Assembly (NCBI RefSeq): GCF_003935715.1
Contig: NZ_RHPP01000027.1
Coordinates: forward strand, 1 to 35,291
Length of the DNA stretch: 35,291 bases
Reading direction: 5' to 3'
Origin: Stenotrophomonas sp. 278
GTDB taxonomy: Bacteria; Pseudomonadota; Gammaproteobacteria; Xanthomonadales; Xanthomonadaceae
Shown: piece by piece, positions 16,876 through 23,396 of the stretch
Layout: each line of letters begins with the position of its first letter
How positions within the stretch are numbered: position 1 is the first letter of the stretch
The notes under the pieces: generated by a model
What the model saw: only the letters and a program-made list of their open reading frames with translations
Told to the model about the DNA's origin: nothing
Database searches by the model: none
Made by a program: the position numbers and the translations under genes

Positions 16876-17366
16876 TCGTCCCTGGCGGGCGGGGCCACCG
16901 GCATGATGTAGAACGGCGGCGGCGGCGGCAGCTTGTCGCCGTCAGCGTCGGCCAACTGCAGCTTCTCGCCGTAACGCTTGGCGTTCTCCTTGCCCGACTG
17001 CCACTTGATGGCGTCCATCATGACGCGGGCGGCCGATGGATCCAGCTTGCCGGTGCGAACCTCTTCCATGATCTCGTCCAGGCGCTCGAACCGAGCATCA
17101 GCCCGGCTCGCGCGCGCGCGCATGTATTGCTGCCGGAAGCTGGCGGGGTCATCCTCAGTCCCTCCAGCGTTCGAGGCCAGCCACCTGAATATGGTCCTCG
17201 CGTCAGGCAGGCCGTCCATTGCTCCGATGGTGGCAACGCTGTCGCCTTGGGCAATCAGCGCGCACACTCGCTCTGCCAGGTCCTGCGTGTAACTGCTCGG
17301 TCGGCCAGTCGGCTTGGCAGCCTTTTTGCCTGGGCTGGCCTTGGTCTGCTTACGAGGTGCTGCCAT
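16872..17366 (-). CDS. terS: Terminase small subunit
   Basis: The protein has 164 residues. A basic N-terminal tail (KQTKASPGKKAAKPTGRPSS) precedes a helix-turn-helix like that of Sf6/P22-class small terminases (AERVCALIAQGDSVATIG then LPDARTIFRWL, about 32-62). An Arg/Ala/Glu-rich oligomerisation helix follows (about 78-105), and the C-terminus is Pro-rich. It recognises the packaging start on phage DNA and hands it to TerL. GAGGTGGAG lies just upstream of the ATG. It is probably the first gene of the packaging block, and it overlaps the gene upstream by 17 nt. Confidence 0.85.
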   Translation of the reverse strand: MAAPRKQTKASPGKKAAKPTGRPSSYTQDLAERVCALIAQGDSVATIGAMDGLPDARTIFRWLASNAGGTEDDPASFRQQYMRARASRADARFERLDEIMEEVRTGKLDPSAARVMMDAIKWQSGKENAKRYGEKLQLADADGDKLPPPPPFYIMPVAPPARDE

Positions 17367-17589
17367 GCTCCACCTCGAACAGCCGAATGGGAACGCCCAT
17401 CAGGTACACCTCGCCCTTCCTGACGGAATCAATCCGCAGCTGGCGACGCCCCCGTGTCGTGTGGGCAATCTCTGCCACCAATCCATGCGCCTGCCCCGCT
17501 GTCAGCAGCAGGCAGTCAGGCATGCGCCCATGGCCTCGCTGGTGGTGCCGGAGAACGTCACAGGCCCAATCCATCAGTTTGTAGGTCAT
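17350..17589 (-). CDS. Hypothetical phage protein
   Basis: The product has 79 residues from ATG 17589 (MTYKLMDWACDVLRHHQRGH), which overlaps the upstream stop by 4 nt (ATGA); a longer open frame upstream is unlikely to be used. It has a helical N-terminus, a LLLTAGQAHGLVAEIA segment, and a C-terminal pair of strands (GEVYLMGVPIRLFEV). It belongs to a chain of five small overlapping genes between the nin-like genes and terS. In lambdoid phages late-gene regulators lie here, but nothing in this sequence shows such a role. Confidence 0.6.
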   Translation of the reverse strand: MTYKLMDWACDVLRHHQRGHGRMPDCLLLTAGQAHGLVAEIAHTTRGRRQLRIDSVRKGEVYLMGVPIRLFEVEHGSTS

Positions 17590-17792
17590 GGGGTGGCCTC
17601 CGCGTGCAACCGCGCCTGCCCCCGAGCTGTGATGCCAAAGCGCTCGCCCTGCTCCTGGGCATAGCCGTGACCTACCAAGGCGTCGAGCAGGCTGTCGCCG
17701 CCGCGGTGGTGGTCGCGCCACTCCTGTCGGCTCAGGCTGAACTCGCGGGCGAGATATTGCAGGCCCTGGGTGATTGCATCTTCCTGGATCAC
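17586..17792 (-). CDS. Small winged-helix-like hypothetical protein (GTG start)
   Basis: The protein has 68 residues. The GTG at 17792 overlaps the TGA of the upstream frame (GTGA) and has GGAGG 7 nt before it, so it is preferred to longer frames. The sequence reads as two or three helices plus a wing (ITQGLQYLAREFSLSRQEWR; LLDALVGHGYAQEQGERFGI; TARGQARL), a pattern like small winged helix-turn-helix proteins. DNA binding is possible but not shown. It could be a candidate regulator because it lies just before the packaging genes. Confidence 0.55.
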   Translation of the reverse strand: MIQEDAITQGLQYLAREFSLSRQEWRDHHRGGDSLLDALVGHGYAQEQGERFGITARGQARLHAEATP

Positions 17793-17959
17793 CACAGGGC
17801 CTCCTCGGTCGCGCGGGCGGAAAGTGTCACGGTCCCGGGTTGCAGCCCGTCCCCGCCGCCACAACGTGGCAACCCGCTCCCTAGGTGCTGGCTGTTACCC
17901 ACCTGCCAGCTGGGGCCGCCGATACAACCCTCGGCGGAGGGGCGATGAATGCTGGTCAT
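17789..17959 (-). CDS. Hypothetical 56-residue protein in overlapping chain
   Basis: The ATG at 17959 overlaps the upstream TGA (ATGA), and the TGA at 17789 overlaps the next GTG start. This perfect coupling on both sides is the main support. The product (MTSIHRPSAEGCIGGPSWQV at its start) is Gly/Ser-rich with two Cys, and no domain is recognised. It may be a small protein of unknown role or a coupling frame. Confidence 0.45.
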   Translation of the reverse strand: MTSIHRPSAEGCIGGPSWQVGNSQHLGSGLPRCGGGDGLQPGTVTLSARATEEALW

Positions 17960-18399
17960 GCGGCGGCGTCCATCTGGGCGAACAGGTCCAGCTGCACTCC
18001 AGAGTCCGGGGCCGGCGCGGTCACTGCTGGCGGAACGATCCCCAGATGCTCCCGAATGTCGTCCAGCACGTCCGCAGCGGCCTGCGAGTCGGACCTGCTG
18101 AAGCGGTACGTACCCACCAACCAGGGCCAGTACGGCGAGCGCGCGGCCAGTCGGGCCATCTCCACCGCCACAGGCTTGTCCTCGGCCAGCACGAATGCCT
18201 GCGAGGTTGCTGGGTCGATAAGCAGATAGCTGGCCACACCACATGCGCGCTGGTTCTCCGTGATTCGGGGGACGATTCGGGACACCGCCTCCATCGGGCT
18301 GGCTGGGTCAACCACGCACAGAACGCGGGGCTTCCAGACCTGTCGGAAGGCAGTAGTAGTTCTACCGGCGCGCGGCGCGGCTTCAACGGATTTGCCCAT
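17956..18399 (-). CDS. Hypothetical phage protein
   Basis: The product has 147 residues from ATG 18399, which has GGGGAGG 6 nt upstream. An in-frame ATG at 18438 overlaps the preceding stop (ATGA) and could add 13 residues. The N-terminus is basic (SVEAAPRAGRTTTAFRQVWK). An alpha/beta pattern follows: VLCVVDPASPMEAVSRIVPR, YLLIDPATSQAFVLAEDKPV, then an acidic helix DVLDDIREHLG. I do not recognise a family. It lies in the small-gene chain upstream of terS, where a late regulator would be expected, but there is no direct evidence for that. Confidence 0.6.
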   Translation of the reverse strand: MGKSVEAAPRAGRTTTAFRQVWKPRVLCVVDPASPMEAVSRIVPRITENQRACGVASYLLIDPATSQAFVLAEDKPVAVEMARLAARSPYWPWLVGTYRFSRSDSQAAADVLDDIREHLGIVPPAVTAPAPDSGVQLDLFAQMDAAA

Positions 18400-18434
18400 G
18401 TTTCGACCTCCCCTGTGGAGTGCGGTCACGGTGG

Positions 18435-18665
18435 TCATGCAGCTGTCTTCCGCTCGTACTTCCGAACCTCGCGGCCCAGGGTGTAACGCATTAGCCGGTG
18501 CCGGCCGACTCTCGTCAGATGCCCGAGGGCGGCCATGTTCCCGAGCTGCACGAAGATCCGGACGCGAGCGTTACCCGACGCTTCCAACCCGTCGGCGATG
18601 TCCGAGGCGAAGTGCCAGCCGGGGTTGGCCGCGAGCCAGGCGCGGATGTCTGCGGCGCGGCTCAA
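18435..18665 (-). CDS. Small winged-helix-like protein (TTG start)
   Basis: The protein has 76 residues. The start is a TTG at 18665 overlapping the upstream TGA (TTGA), with a strong GGAGG 7 nt before it. The sequence (ADIRAWLAANPGWHFASDIA; VRIFVQLGNMAALGHLTRVG; LMRYTLG) has the look of a winged helix-turn-helix: a helix, a 'target' helix containing NMAALGHLTRVG, and a wing of two strands. The basic C-terminus (REVRKYERK) fits nucleic-acid binding. It is probably a phage regulator or accessory DNA-binding protein; the target is unknown. Confidence 0.6.
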   Translation of the reverse strand: MSRAADIRAWLAANPGWHFASDIADGLEASGNARVRIFVQLGNMAALGHLTRVGRHRLMRYTLGREVRKYERKTAA

Positions 18666-19000
18666 AACAGTTCCTCCACCCAGCCACCGCCCTTCCCCTT
18701 CGGGCGCGCCATCACCGCGCGGAACCGGAACGGGTACTGGTCGGCGGCGACCTTGATCTTTGCCCTGGCATCGTCTTCCCAGAAGCCCTTCACCTCATGC
18801 ATCTCCAGCACGCCATCGGCGGCCATCACGGCAAAGTCAGGGGTGTAGAACGTCTTGTCAGCGAGGCGCAGCTTCACGCCCTCGAACCGACGCCACTGGA
18901 TCTCGCCAGCGGCCTGCAACAGGGCGAGGTGCGCGTCATAGGCGGCCTCAGTCTTATTCATGGTGCCGGGCTTCAACCGGCCGAGCGCGTAGTGCTTCAT
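18662..19000 (-). CDS. DUF1064 family, PD-(D/E)xK nuclease-like phage protein
   Basis: This is a 112-residue protein. It matches the DUF1064 pattern: KTEAAYDAHLALLQAAGEI at the start of the domain, F-E-G-V-K-L-R-L, then YTPDFAVM (PD core), EMHEVKGFW (ExK core) and KIKVAADQYPFRF near the end. The PD...ExK arrangement (D about residue 55, E-x-K about residue 68-70) is that of restriction-fold nucleases. Members are common beside NinB and YbcO in lambdoid nin regions and are thought to process branched or single-strand DNA. It overlaps both neighbours by 4 nt. Confidence 0.75.
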   Translation of the reverse strand: MKHYALGRLKPGTMNKTEAAYDAHLALLQAAGEIQWRRFEGVKLRLADKTFYTPDFAVMAADGVLEMHEVKGFWEDDARAKIKVAADQYPFRFRAVMARPKGKGGGWVEELF

Positions 19001-19305
19001 GCTGCGGCCCTTATGAGGCCCTGCTCGAACAGCTGCAGCAAGGTGCGTTCGTGGCCGCGCTGCCAGATGTCAGCCTTCTCCTCGCGGGTGAAGTGCCGAC
19101 CCTGGTCCAACTCCCTATGGCAGGCCCGGCAACCACTGGCAAAGAAGCAGTCATGCGCCTTGAGCGCCCCGCCCTTGCCGTGCCGGCTCTGGTTGCTGTG
19201 ACAGGGCTCGCCCGGGCCTCCCTCGCACACCCCGTCGATCTGCAGGGTGCAGGTGAGCTGGTAGGCCAGGTCGAGCAGTGATCGGTCGCGATAGTTGCCG
19301 TGCAT
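18997..19305 (-). CDS. YbcO/DUF1364 family phage nuclease-like protein
   Basis: The protein has 102 residues from ATG 19305, which overlaps the upstream TGA by 1 nt; a longer open frame is a shadow. Cys/His positions fit the YbcO (DUF1364) family: CTLQIDGVCEGGPGEPCHSN, then ALKAHDCFFASGCRACHREL, and a C-terminal helix with FTREEKADIWQRGHERT. The HNH-like zinc fold is thought to cut DNA structures during phage recombination. The gene is next to NinB and DUF1064, the common company. The Cys and His ligands expected are present. Confidence 0.75.
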   Translation of the reverse strand: MHGNYRDRSLLDLAYQLTCTLQIDGVCEGGPGEPCHSNQSRHGKGGALKAHDCFFASGCRACHRELDQGRHFTREEKADIWQRGHERTLLQLFEQGLIRAAA

Positions 19306-19781
19306 CAGTAGTTGCTCCCCGGCTGGCCCGGCTCGTTGCTGCCGGTGCAGGCGTTGCGGTGGTCGGTCGCCTTCGGGCAGCGCTTGTTGCCGCACACCTG
19401 GCACACGATCACCCGCATGTCGTCCAGGCGCAGCGGGCGGCAGGCATGGCAGCCGCATTCGTCTGCCTCGCTCGGCATGCAGTGGCGGCAAAAGACAGGG
19501 CCACCGCCGCAATGCACGCACTGACTCGACTCCCGGCTCAGGATCGTGGGCTTCGGCCGACTGACGATCCAGTTGCTCCAGACGCCGCGCGCCCAGGCCA
19601 CGGTGTAGAAGCAGCACAGCACCACGATGCCCCACTGCTCAGCGCTGATGGCTGCGACGAACCAGAAGGGCTGGCCGGATAGGCCGAACAGGCAGGCATG
19701 CCGGCGCGCCCGCTCACTCTTGGACTGGGTCAGCCAGATGGCCGTGACACCAGTTGCGGCAATTGCGAGCTGGGCGATCAT
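19305..19781 (-). CDS. Membrane protein with C-terminal zinc-binding Cys clusters
   Basis: The product has 158 residues from ATG 19781, which overlaps the ninB stop by 4 nt (ATGA). Hydrophobic segments at about residues 2-16 and 38-62 (WFVAAISAEQWGIVVLCCFY) suggest one or two membrane passes. The C-terminal half has CxxC-type clusters (QCVHCGGGPVFCRHC; CGCHACRP; VCQVCGNKRCPKATDH), probably binding two zinc ions. The last part (from MRVIVCQVCGNKRCP) resembles a stand-alone small phage zinc protein, so the frame may be a fusion. The function is unknown. Confidence 0.55.
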   Translation of the reverse strand: MIAQLAIAATGVTAIWLTQSKSERARRHACLFGLSGQPFWFVAAISAEQWGIVVLCCFYTVAWARGVWSNWIVSRPKPTILSRESSQCVHCGGGPVFCRHCMPSEADECGCHACRPLRLDDMRVIVCQVCGNKRCPKATDHRNACTGSNEPGQPGSNY

Positions 19782-20215
19782 GCGGCACTCCGGTCGTAGG
19801 CAACCCAGCGGATGCCCTGCTCGGCACCCCAGGCATAGATGAACTCGATCAGATCGGCGCATGCCTTCTTGCCCAACCCGCTGGTGCGCACCGGGATCAG
19901 CTCCACGCCGTTACCGTCCAACGCCGGCAGGATCTCGATTGGCTTCCCCTCGGCGCGCATCCAGGCGGCCACCAACAGGCGCTTCCACGTCTCGGCGTCT
20001 CGCTTCTTGCCGGCCCATTCCAACTGGCCGGCCAGCTCGGTGATCAGGACGTGTAGCAGGGCGTTCTCGGCCAGCGTGCGCTTCGGCTCGCTCACCGTGA
20101 CGTCGAAGTCCTCGCCGGCGGCGACCCGATGCCGGATTTCCGATATCGCCGAGTCCATCACCAGGGGGCGGCGCGGGTTGTCGTGGCGCAATGCGAATAG
20201 GCGCTTATCGGCCAT
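19778..20215 (-). CDS. ninB: NinB family recombination protein
   Basis: This is a 145-residue protein. The NinB pattern is clear: EPKRTLAENALLHVLITELA (about 44-63), KKRDAETWKRLLVAAWMR, a basic/acidic substrate face, and KKACADLIEFIYAWGAEQGI near the C-terminus. NinB (lambda Orf) helps recombination mediators load on single-strand DNA and can substitute for RecFOR in the lambda system. The ATG at 20215 has GGAGG 7 nt upstream; a GTG just before it is less well placed. It overlaps both neighbours, inside the nin-like operon. Confidence 0.85.
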   Translation of the reverse strand: MADKRLFALRHDNPRRPLVMDSAISEIRHRVAAGEDFDVTVSEPKRTLAENALLHVLITELAGQLEWAGKKRDAETWKRLLVAAWMRAEGKPIEILPALDGNGVELIPVRTSGLGKKACADLIEFIYAWGAEQGIRWVAYDRSAA

Positions 20216-20493
20216 CACAACACCTCCGGGCGAACGGCGATCAGTTGGTCATAGGACTCTGTGACCGTGTGGCAGTTGGTCAGCATGTCCAGTAGCACGT
20301 CACGCATCGCCTCAGTCGGCTCCACCGGCACCAGCACGTAGCCAGCCGGCGGGGTGAGGGCGGTGCGCAGCGCTCTCATCACGACATGCAGGTTAATTAC
20401 CGTCATCATCGAGCCGTACTCGAACGCCTCGTCCCGAAGGTCCCGGCACTCGGATTTGAGCAGCTCCCGCGCCCTCTTCTCGATGTCGCTCAT
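20215..20493 (-). CDS. Hypothetical phage protein (nin region)
   Basis: The product has 92 residues. The N-terminus is a charged helix (MSDIEKRARELLKSECRDLR), followed by a segment LTPPAGYVLVPVEPTEAMRD. That 'PPxGYVLVPxxPTxxM' stretch recurs in many small phage proteins of unknown function. It overlaps both neighbours by 1-4 nt. Nothing suggests an enzyme activity. Confidence 0.65.
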   Translation of the reverse strand: MSDIEKRARELLKSECRDLRDEAFEYGSMMTVINLHVVMRALRTALTPPAGYVLVPVEPTEAMRDVLLDMLTNCHTVTESYDQLIAVRPEVL

Positions 20494-20672
20494 GCCGCAA
20501 TCCCCCTCTTGATCTCTGAATCCCGTTCATTCAAGCCCGCCTGCCACGCCTTGCGCAGCTGGTGGCCGTCCTCACCCATCGCAAACATGGGCACCGCGCC
20601 TCGGTCTTTGTGCGCCTCGCGCATCCAGCGGCCGGATTGCTTGGCGCTGCGCAGCTCGTCAGGTGTTGGCAT
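20490..20672 (-). CDS. Hypothetical 60-residue phage protein
   Basis: The start ATG at 20672 has GGAGGG 5 nt upstream and lies inside the 3' end of the replication gene. The protein is mostly helical and charged (MPTPDELRSAKQSGRWMREA; WQAGLNERDSEIKRGIAA). No family is recognised. Coupled overlaps on both sides suggest it is translated with ninB. Confidence 0.55.
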   Translation of the reverse strand: MPTPDELRSAKQSGRWMREAHKDRGAVPMFAMGEDGHQLRKAWQAGLNERDSEIKRGIAA

Positions 20673-21333
20673 GGATGCCCTCCCCCGCTTCGATCACGCC
20701 ATCCGAGCCCATCGCCTCGACCTCTGCCGGGGACAGGTGCAGCTCGCGGGCAATCTGGTCCATGTGCTTCTGGACCTCTTCGCGCGTGGCCGGCGTCACC
20801 TCGCGCTCTTCGTGCCCGATTTCGGCCACTGGTTCGCCCGGCAGCTGGCCGCCGCGCATCACGAACTCCTTGGCCTGGTCGTAGGCTTCGGCCAGCAGCT
20901 TGTCGGCCTTGTCGGAGCTGGCGAGGCGGTAGCGGTGCCCGTCGAGGTACTGCCACACCAGCCGGCTGAAACCGTCCTGCCGACCAACGTCAGCGCGCAC
21001 CGCGGCGAACGTCGGGATGCCCAGGCAGCGCAGGCGGAACTCGGGCAGCGTCGGCGGCCAGGGGTCGGCACAGGCGATGCTGCTGCCGATACCGTCCGCC
21101 ACCTGCTGCGGCGTGAGGCCGGCCATGCCCTTCGCCCACGTCTGCGCGGCGCTGCCGGCGGGGTCGTCTCCGTAGGAGCTACTCCAGCGGTGGCCGTAAA
21201 TCTCAGCCATGCGCAACCAGAGCTGTTGCATGACCTTCGAGGACTGCGGAGCTGGCAAGGCGCTGCTGCTCGGCTTCGGCGCGGTCGATGTTGGCTTGAA
21301 CTCGTTCGGCAGGTGACTGGCGGCGTGTTGCAT
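20659..21333 (-). CDS. Replication protein P-like (helicase-loader type)
   Basis: The protein has 224 residues. A low-complexity N-terminus (about 1-33) precedes the core (MQQLWLRMAEIYGHRWSSSY, about 35-54; AQTWAKGMAGLTPQQVADGI; PWPPTLPEFRLRCLGIP), which resembles phage replication protein P: the Trp/Pro-rich 'PPTLPEF' element is characteristic. Lambda P brings the host DnaB helicase to the origin. The start at 21333 makes it overlap the DUF1376 gene by about 130 nt; an internal ATG at 21231 would reduce this to 29 nt and keep the whole core, so the true start is uncertain. Confidence 0.7.
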   Translation of the reverse strand: MQHAASHLPNEFKPTSTAPKPSSSALPAPQSSKVMQQLWLRMAEIYGHRWSSSYGDDPAGSAAQTWAKGMAGLTPQQVADGIGSSIACADPWPPTLPEFRLRCLGIPTFAAVRADVGRQDGFSRLVWQYLDGHRYRLASSDKADKLLAEAYDQAKEFVMRGGQLPGEPVAEIGHEEREVTPATREEVQKHMDQIARELHLSPAEVEAMGSDGVIEAGEGIHANT

Positions 21334-22030
21334 GGGCGTTTCCGGTGGCGATGACGGGCGCTACAGCGCCCTCGGCATGGCGTGATCGGGCGGTGGTGAT
21401 CGCCCAGGGGAATGGCTTGCCGACAGGTGGGGCACGGCTCAGGCCCTCCCTCACCGTGTCGGCGAGCATCTCGGGGGTGACGCCCTCGGCCAGCGCGGCC
21501 AGCAGCATCGGGTGGCTGGGGTTCGTCGTGTGGCAGCCAGCGGCGCGCATCAACCGGCACGCGCGCCCGGCGTCGCTCGCGCCCTCAGAGATCTCTGGTG
21601 CTTGAGTGGAGGTATCTGGAGTAAGACTGGTGTCTGGTGTCTGGTGAGCATTGCGTTCGTTATGCGTTCGCATTCCGTCCGCATTGCCATCGCATTGCCT
21701 TGGCTGTGCGGACCTGCCCCACCGGGCATTGGCGCTGGCCCTGGCCTTGTTCTGCTTCTCCTGATACCGCTCGATTTCCTCGTCGGCGCGCTTGTTGTGC
21801 CAGCCATCGCCCTCCAGCACGAAGAATTCCTCCAGCACCACCTGCACGGCCTCCAGCTCTTCCGGCGACCGCGCGCCGGCCAAGCGCGCGACCTGGCGCT
21901 GCTCGGCCGGCAACGGCTCTTCCTGAAGGTAGTAGCGGCGCAGCAGGCGCGAGTAGATCGCGTCCTCCAGCAGAGACAGGTGCGCTGTCGCTGCTGCGTA
22001 ATCGCCGATGTGATGCTCGTAGTAGTTCAT
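21203..22030 (-). CDS. DUF1376 family phage replication-associated protein
   Basis: The product has 275 residues from ATG 22030 (MNYYEHHIGDYAAATAHLSL), the typical beginning of DUF1376 (YdaU-type) proteins, followed by EDAIYSRLLRRYYLQEEPLP. The N-terminal winged-helix-like domain is about 105 residues long. A variable linker follows (about 105-150), then a C-terminal helical domain (about 155-245). These proteins take the place of lambda O (origin-binding initiator) next to a P- or DnaC-like gene in many lambdoid prophages. Origin binding is inference from position. The family is well supported; a possible origin inside the gene was not identified. Confidence 0.8.
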   Translation of the reverse strand: MNYYEHHIGDYAAATAHLSLLEDAIYSRLLRRYYLQEEPLPAEQRQVARLAGARSPEELEAVQVVLEEFFVLEGDGWHNKRADEEIERYQEKQNKARASANARWGRSAQPRQCDGNADGMRTHNERNAHQTPDTSLTPDTSTQAPEISEGASDAGRACRLMRAAGCHTTNPSHPMLLAALAEGVTPEMLADTVREGLSRAPPVGKPFPWAITTARSRHAEGAVAPVIATGNAHATRRQSPAERVQANIDRAEAEQQRLASSAVLEGHATALVAHG

Positions 22031-22032
22031 GG

Positions 22033-22350
22033 TCAGGCTGCGCGCGGCGTATCGTCCGTGGAGCGATTCACCGGGTGCCACGTCACGCCGCTGCGGCCAT
22101 TGCTCGCCGCGCACTTGCGGACTGTCCCGCGCCGAATGAGGCCCTCCCTTTCGACCTCCGGAAGCCGGCGCGCCAGCACAAACCGGTCGATGCCGGTGGC
22201 GCGCGCCAGCTCCAGGCTGGTCATTCCGGGGTGTTTGCGTACAGCCGCAGCGGCCTGCGCCTGCTGCTGGGCCTGTTTGCCAGAGCCCACGATGAAGTCG
22301 GCAGCCTCATGGCTGCTGCTGGGGTCGTCGTTGCGTGCTGGGTGGTTCAT
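22033..22350 (-). CDS. Winged-helix phage protein
   Basis: The protein has 105 residues. After a low-complexity N-terminus, a winged helix-turn-helix pattern is visible: KHPGMTSLELARATGIDRFV (about 39-58), then ARRLPEVEREGLIRRGTVRK (recognition helix and wing). The C-terminus is basic and disordered. Lambdoid phages often have a small regulator here before the replication genes. It begins 4 nt inside the preceding gene. Confidence 0.6.
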   Translation of the reverse strand: MNHPARNDDPSSSHEAADFIVGSGKQAQQQAQAAAAVRKHPGMTSLELARATGIDRFVLARRLPEVEREGLIRRGTVRKCAASNGRSGVTWHPVNRSTDDTPRAA

Positions 22351-22544
22351 GGCGTACCTCTCTCGGGATTTTTCAGGCCCTGAATAGGGACGACCGTCCC
22401 CTGTGTCTGCGGCAGGCGGAACATGTCGTCCAACCCGCGCTTAAACGCGGCCTCTGCCGCTTCCTCGACCGTCACTCCCAGACGGCCTGCCACCTGCCGC
22501 AGCGCTTCCATTTCCGCCGGGCTGAGATTCGTTGCAATTTCCAC
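22347..22544 (-). CDS. Small helical phage protein (GTG start)
   Basis: This is a 65-residue product from a GTG at 22544 with GGGGAGG 5 nt upstream. It is mainly helical (LSPAEMEALRQVAGRLGVTV, then EEAAEAAFKRGLDDMFRLPQ). A ribbon-helix-helix- or CopG-like character is possible: short strand, then two helices. It follows the RHH gene in the leftward early operon. The function is unknown. Confidence 0.55.
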   Translation of the reverse strand: MEIATNLSPAEMEALRQVAGRLGVTVEEAAEAAFKRGLDDMFRLPQTQGTVVPIQGLKNPERGTP

Positions 22545-22573
22545 AGGGCCTCCCCTGGGCCGGGAACGGGCCT

Positions 22574-22759
22574 TCAGGCTGCCTGCAGCTCGCGGCTACC
22601 CTTCTGCATGCTCTGGACGCCAGCGAGCAGGACCTTGCGCACGAACACGGCGCGCTGCTGCTGGTTGAACCGGGCGAGTGCCTCGACAACGGCGAGCTCG
22701 TCGTCGTTCAGGCGGATCTTCACTTCGTTGTCGCGAATGTGGGTGGGGTCTGCGTACAT
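22574..22759 (-). CDS. Ribbon-helix-helix (Arc/CopG-type) DNA-binding protein
   Basis: The protein has 61 residues. The strand NEVKIRLNDDELAVVEALAR (about 11-30) followed by a second helix with NQQQRAVFVRKVLLAGVQSM (about 32-51) matches the RHH fold: beta strand then two helices, with the 'R' at the second-helix N-terminus. It is probably a dimeric DNA-binding regulator of early genes, in the place of lambda CII. The ribosome-binding site is weak (CCCTACGG). Its operator is unknown; a dyad lies upstream at 22817-22834. Confidence 0.65.
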   Translation of the reverse strand: MYADPTHIRDNEVKIRLNDDELAVVEALARFNQQQRAVFVRKVLLAGVQSMQKGSRELQAA

Positions 22760-22816
22760 GTCCGTAGGGGGTCAGTGATGGGTGGTTACTTGGGGCCCGT
22801 CCCCGCCGTAGCATTG

Positions 22817-22834
22817 GAGTTGCGAGACAACCTC
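22817..22834. promoter_or_regulatory. Dyad in the divergent intergenic region
   Basis: In the 94-bp gap between the RHH gene (minus) and the coiled-coil gene (plus), GAGTTG and CAACCTC form an imperfect inverted repeat with a 5-nt centre (GTTG-CGAGA-CAAC is perfect). It could be an operator for the RHH protein or the Cro-like protein. It does not match the ATAGG-N4-CCTAT operators. Only weak promoter-like hexamers are seen here. Confidence 0.3.
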
Positions 22835-22853
22835 AACTACGACGGAGACAGGG

Positions 22854-23117
22854 ATGAACTTGGAACAGTTGGAACGGAAGATTCAGCAGCTGGAAGGCCG
22901 AATCGTGGGATTCGACGTGCTGATGAACGTTGTGCTTCGGGAATGGGGCAACCCGCCGGAAAAGGTCATGGCCTATCTCCAGCAGACTCAGCACCGGATG
23001 ATCGCGACGAGCCTTCCTCACCCGTGCTGTTCGGACGCGCACATGGAGGGGCTGGAGCATCAGTTGAACGAGGCGATCGCCGCTCTGCGTGGACGAATCG
23101 ACTACCCGGAGGAATGA
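22854..23117 (+). CDS. Coiled-coil hypothetical protein opposite to the cro operon
   Basis: The product has 87 residues. GGAGACAGG lies directly before the ATG. The N-terminus is a heptad-like coiled coil (MNLEQLERKIQQLEGRIVGF), and a second helix ends the protein (EHQLNEAIAALRGRIDYPEE). One CC pair is present (HPCCSDAH). The gene is on the plus strand in the gap between the Cro-like gene and the RHH gene, so it runs against the leftward transcript; its own promoter is not obvious. No family is recognised. Amino-acid composition and ribosome-binding site make it more credible than the overlapping minus-strand frame. Confidence 0.6.
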   Translation: MNLEQLERKIQQLEGRIVGFDVLMNVVLREWGNPPEKVMAYLQQTQHRMIATSLPHPCCSDAHMEGLEHQLNEAIAALRGRIDYPEE

Positions 23118-23158
23118 TCCGGCCGCGCTCGTCCAGCACCAGAACCGGCATTCGCGGG

Positions 23159-23362
23159 TCAAGCCGCACGGCGCACCCCCTTCTTCTTGGGGGTGTCGCC
23201 GAACACGTCGGGCCGCAGCAGCTCGAGGAACTGCCGTCGTGCCGGAGGAATGCCGTTCGTGCGCCACTCACTCACGGAGGGCGAGCGGACTTTGCAAAGG
23301 CGTGCGACTGCGGCGGTTCCGCCCAGACGGTCGATCACTTCGGAGTCGGGAGTCTTGTCCAT
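23159..23362 (-). CDS. Cro-like (YdaS-type) DNA-binding protein
   Basis: The protein has 67 residues. A Cro/YdaS-type helix-turn-helix is visible: VIDRLGGTAAVARLCKVRSP (about 9-28) then SVSEWRTNGIPPARRQFLEL (about 29-48), with the RSPSVSEW recognition-helix pattern. The C-terminus is basic. It is transcribed away from the CI-like repressor, from a near-consensus promoter inside the operator cluster. It is probably the first lytic regulator, competing for the same sites. The -10 box lies only 6 nt before the ATG, so the mRNA would be leaderless. This promoter/start geometry is discussed as a finding. Confidence 0.8.
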   Translation of the reverse strand: MDKTPDSEVIDRLGGTAAVARLCKVRSPSVSEWRTNGIPPARRQFLELLRPDVFGDTPKKKGVRRAA

Positions 23363-23368
23363 GCCGCG

Positions 23369-23396
23369 AGTATAGGTGCGCCTATGACGTTGTCAA
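23369..23396 (-). promoter_or_regulatory. PR-like sigma70 promoter for the cro gene
   Basis: On the minus strand, TTGACA-like TTGACA (complement of 23391-23396) is followed after 16 nt by TATACT (complement of 23369-23374). The -35 box touches operator 2 and the -10 box overlaps operator 1, so repressor bound there would block polymerase. This is the best promoter seen in the window. Confidence 0.8.

Noticed and set aside
22966-23144. Minus-strand frame starting MPVLVLDERGRIIPPG, downstream of cro
   Set aside because: The start looks protein-like, but the rest is Ser/Arg/Pro noise, there is no ribosome-binding site, and it overlaps the better supported plus-strand coiled-coil gene.
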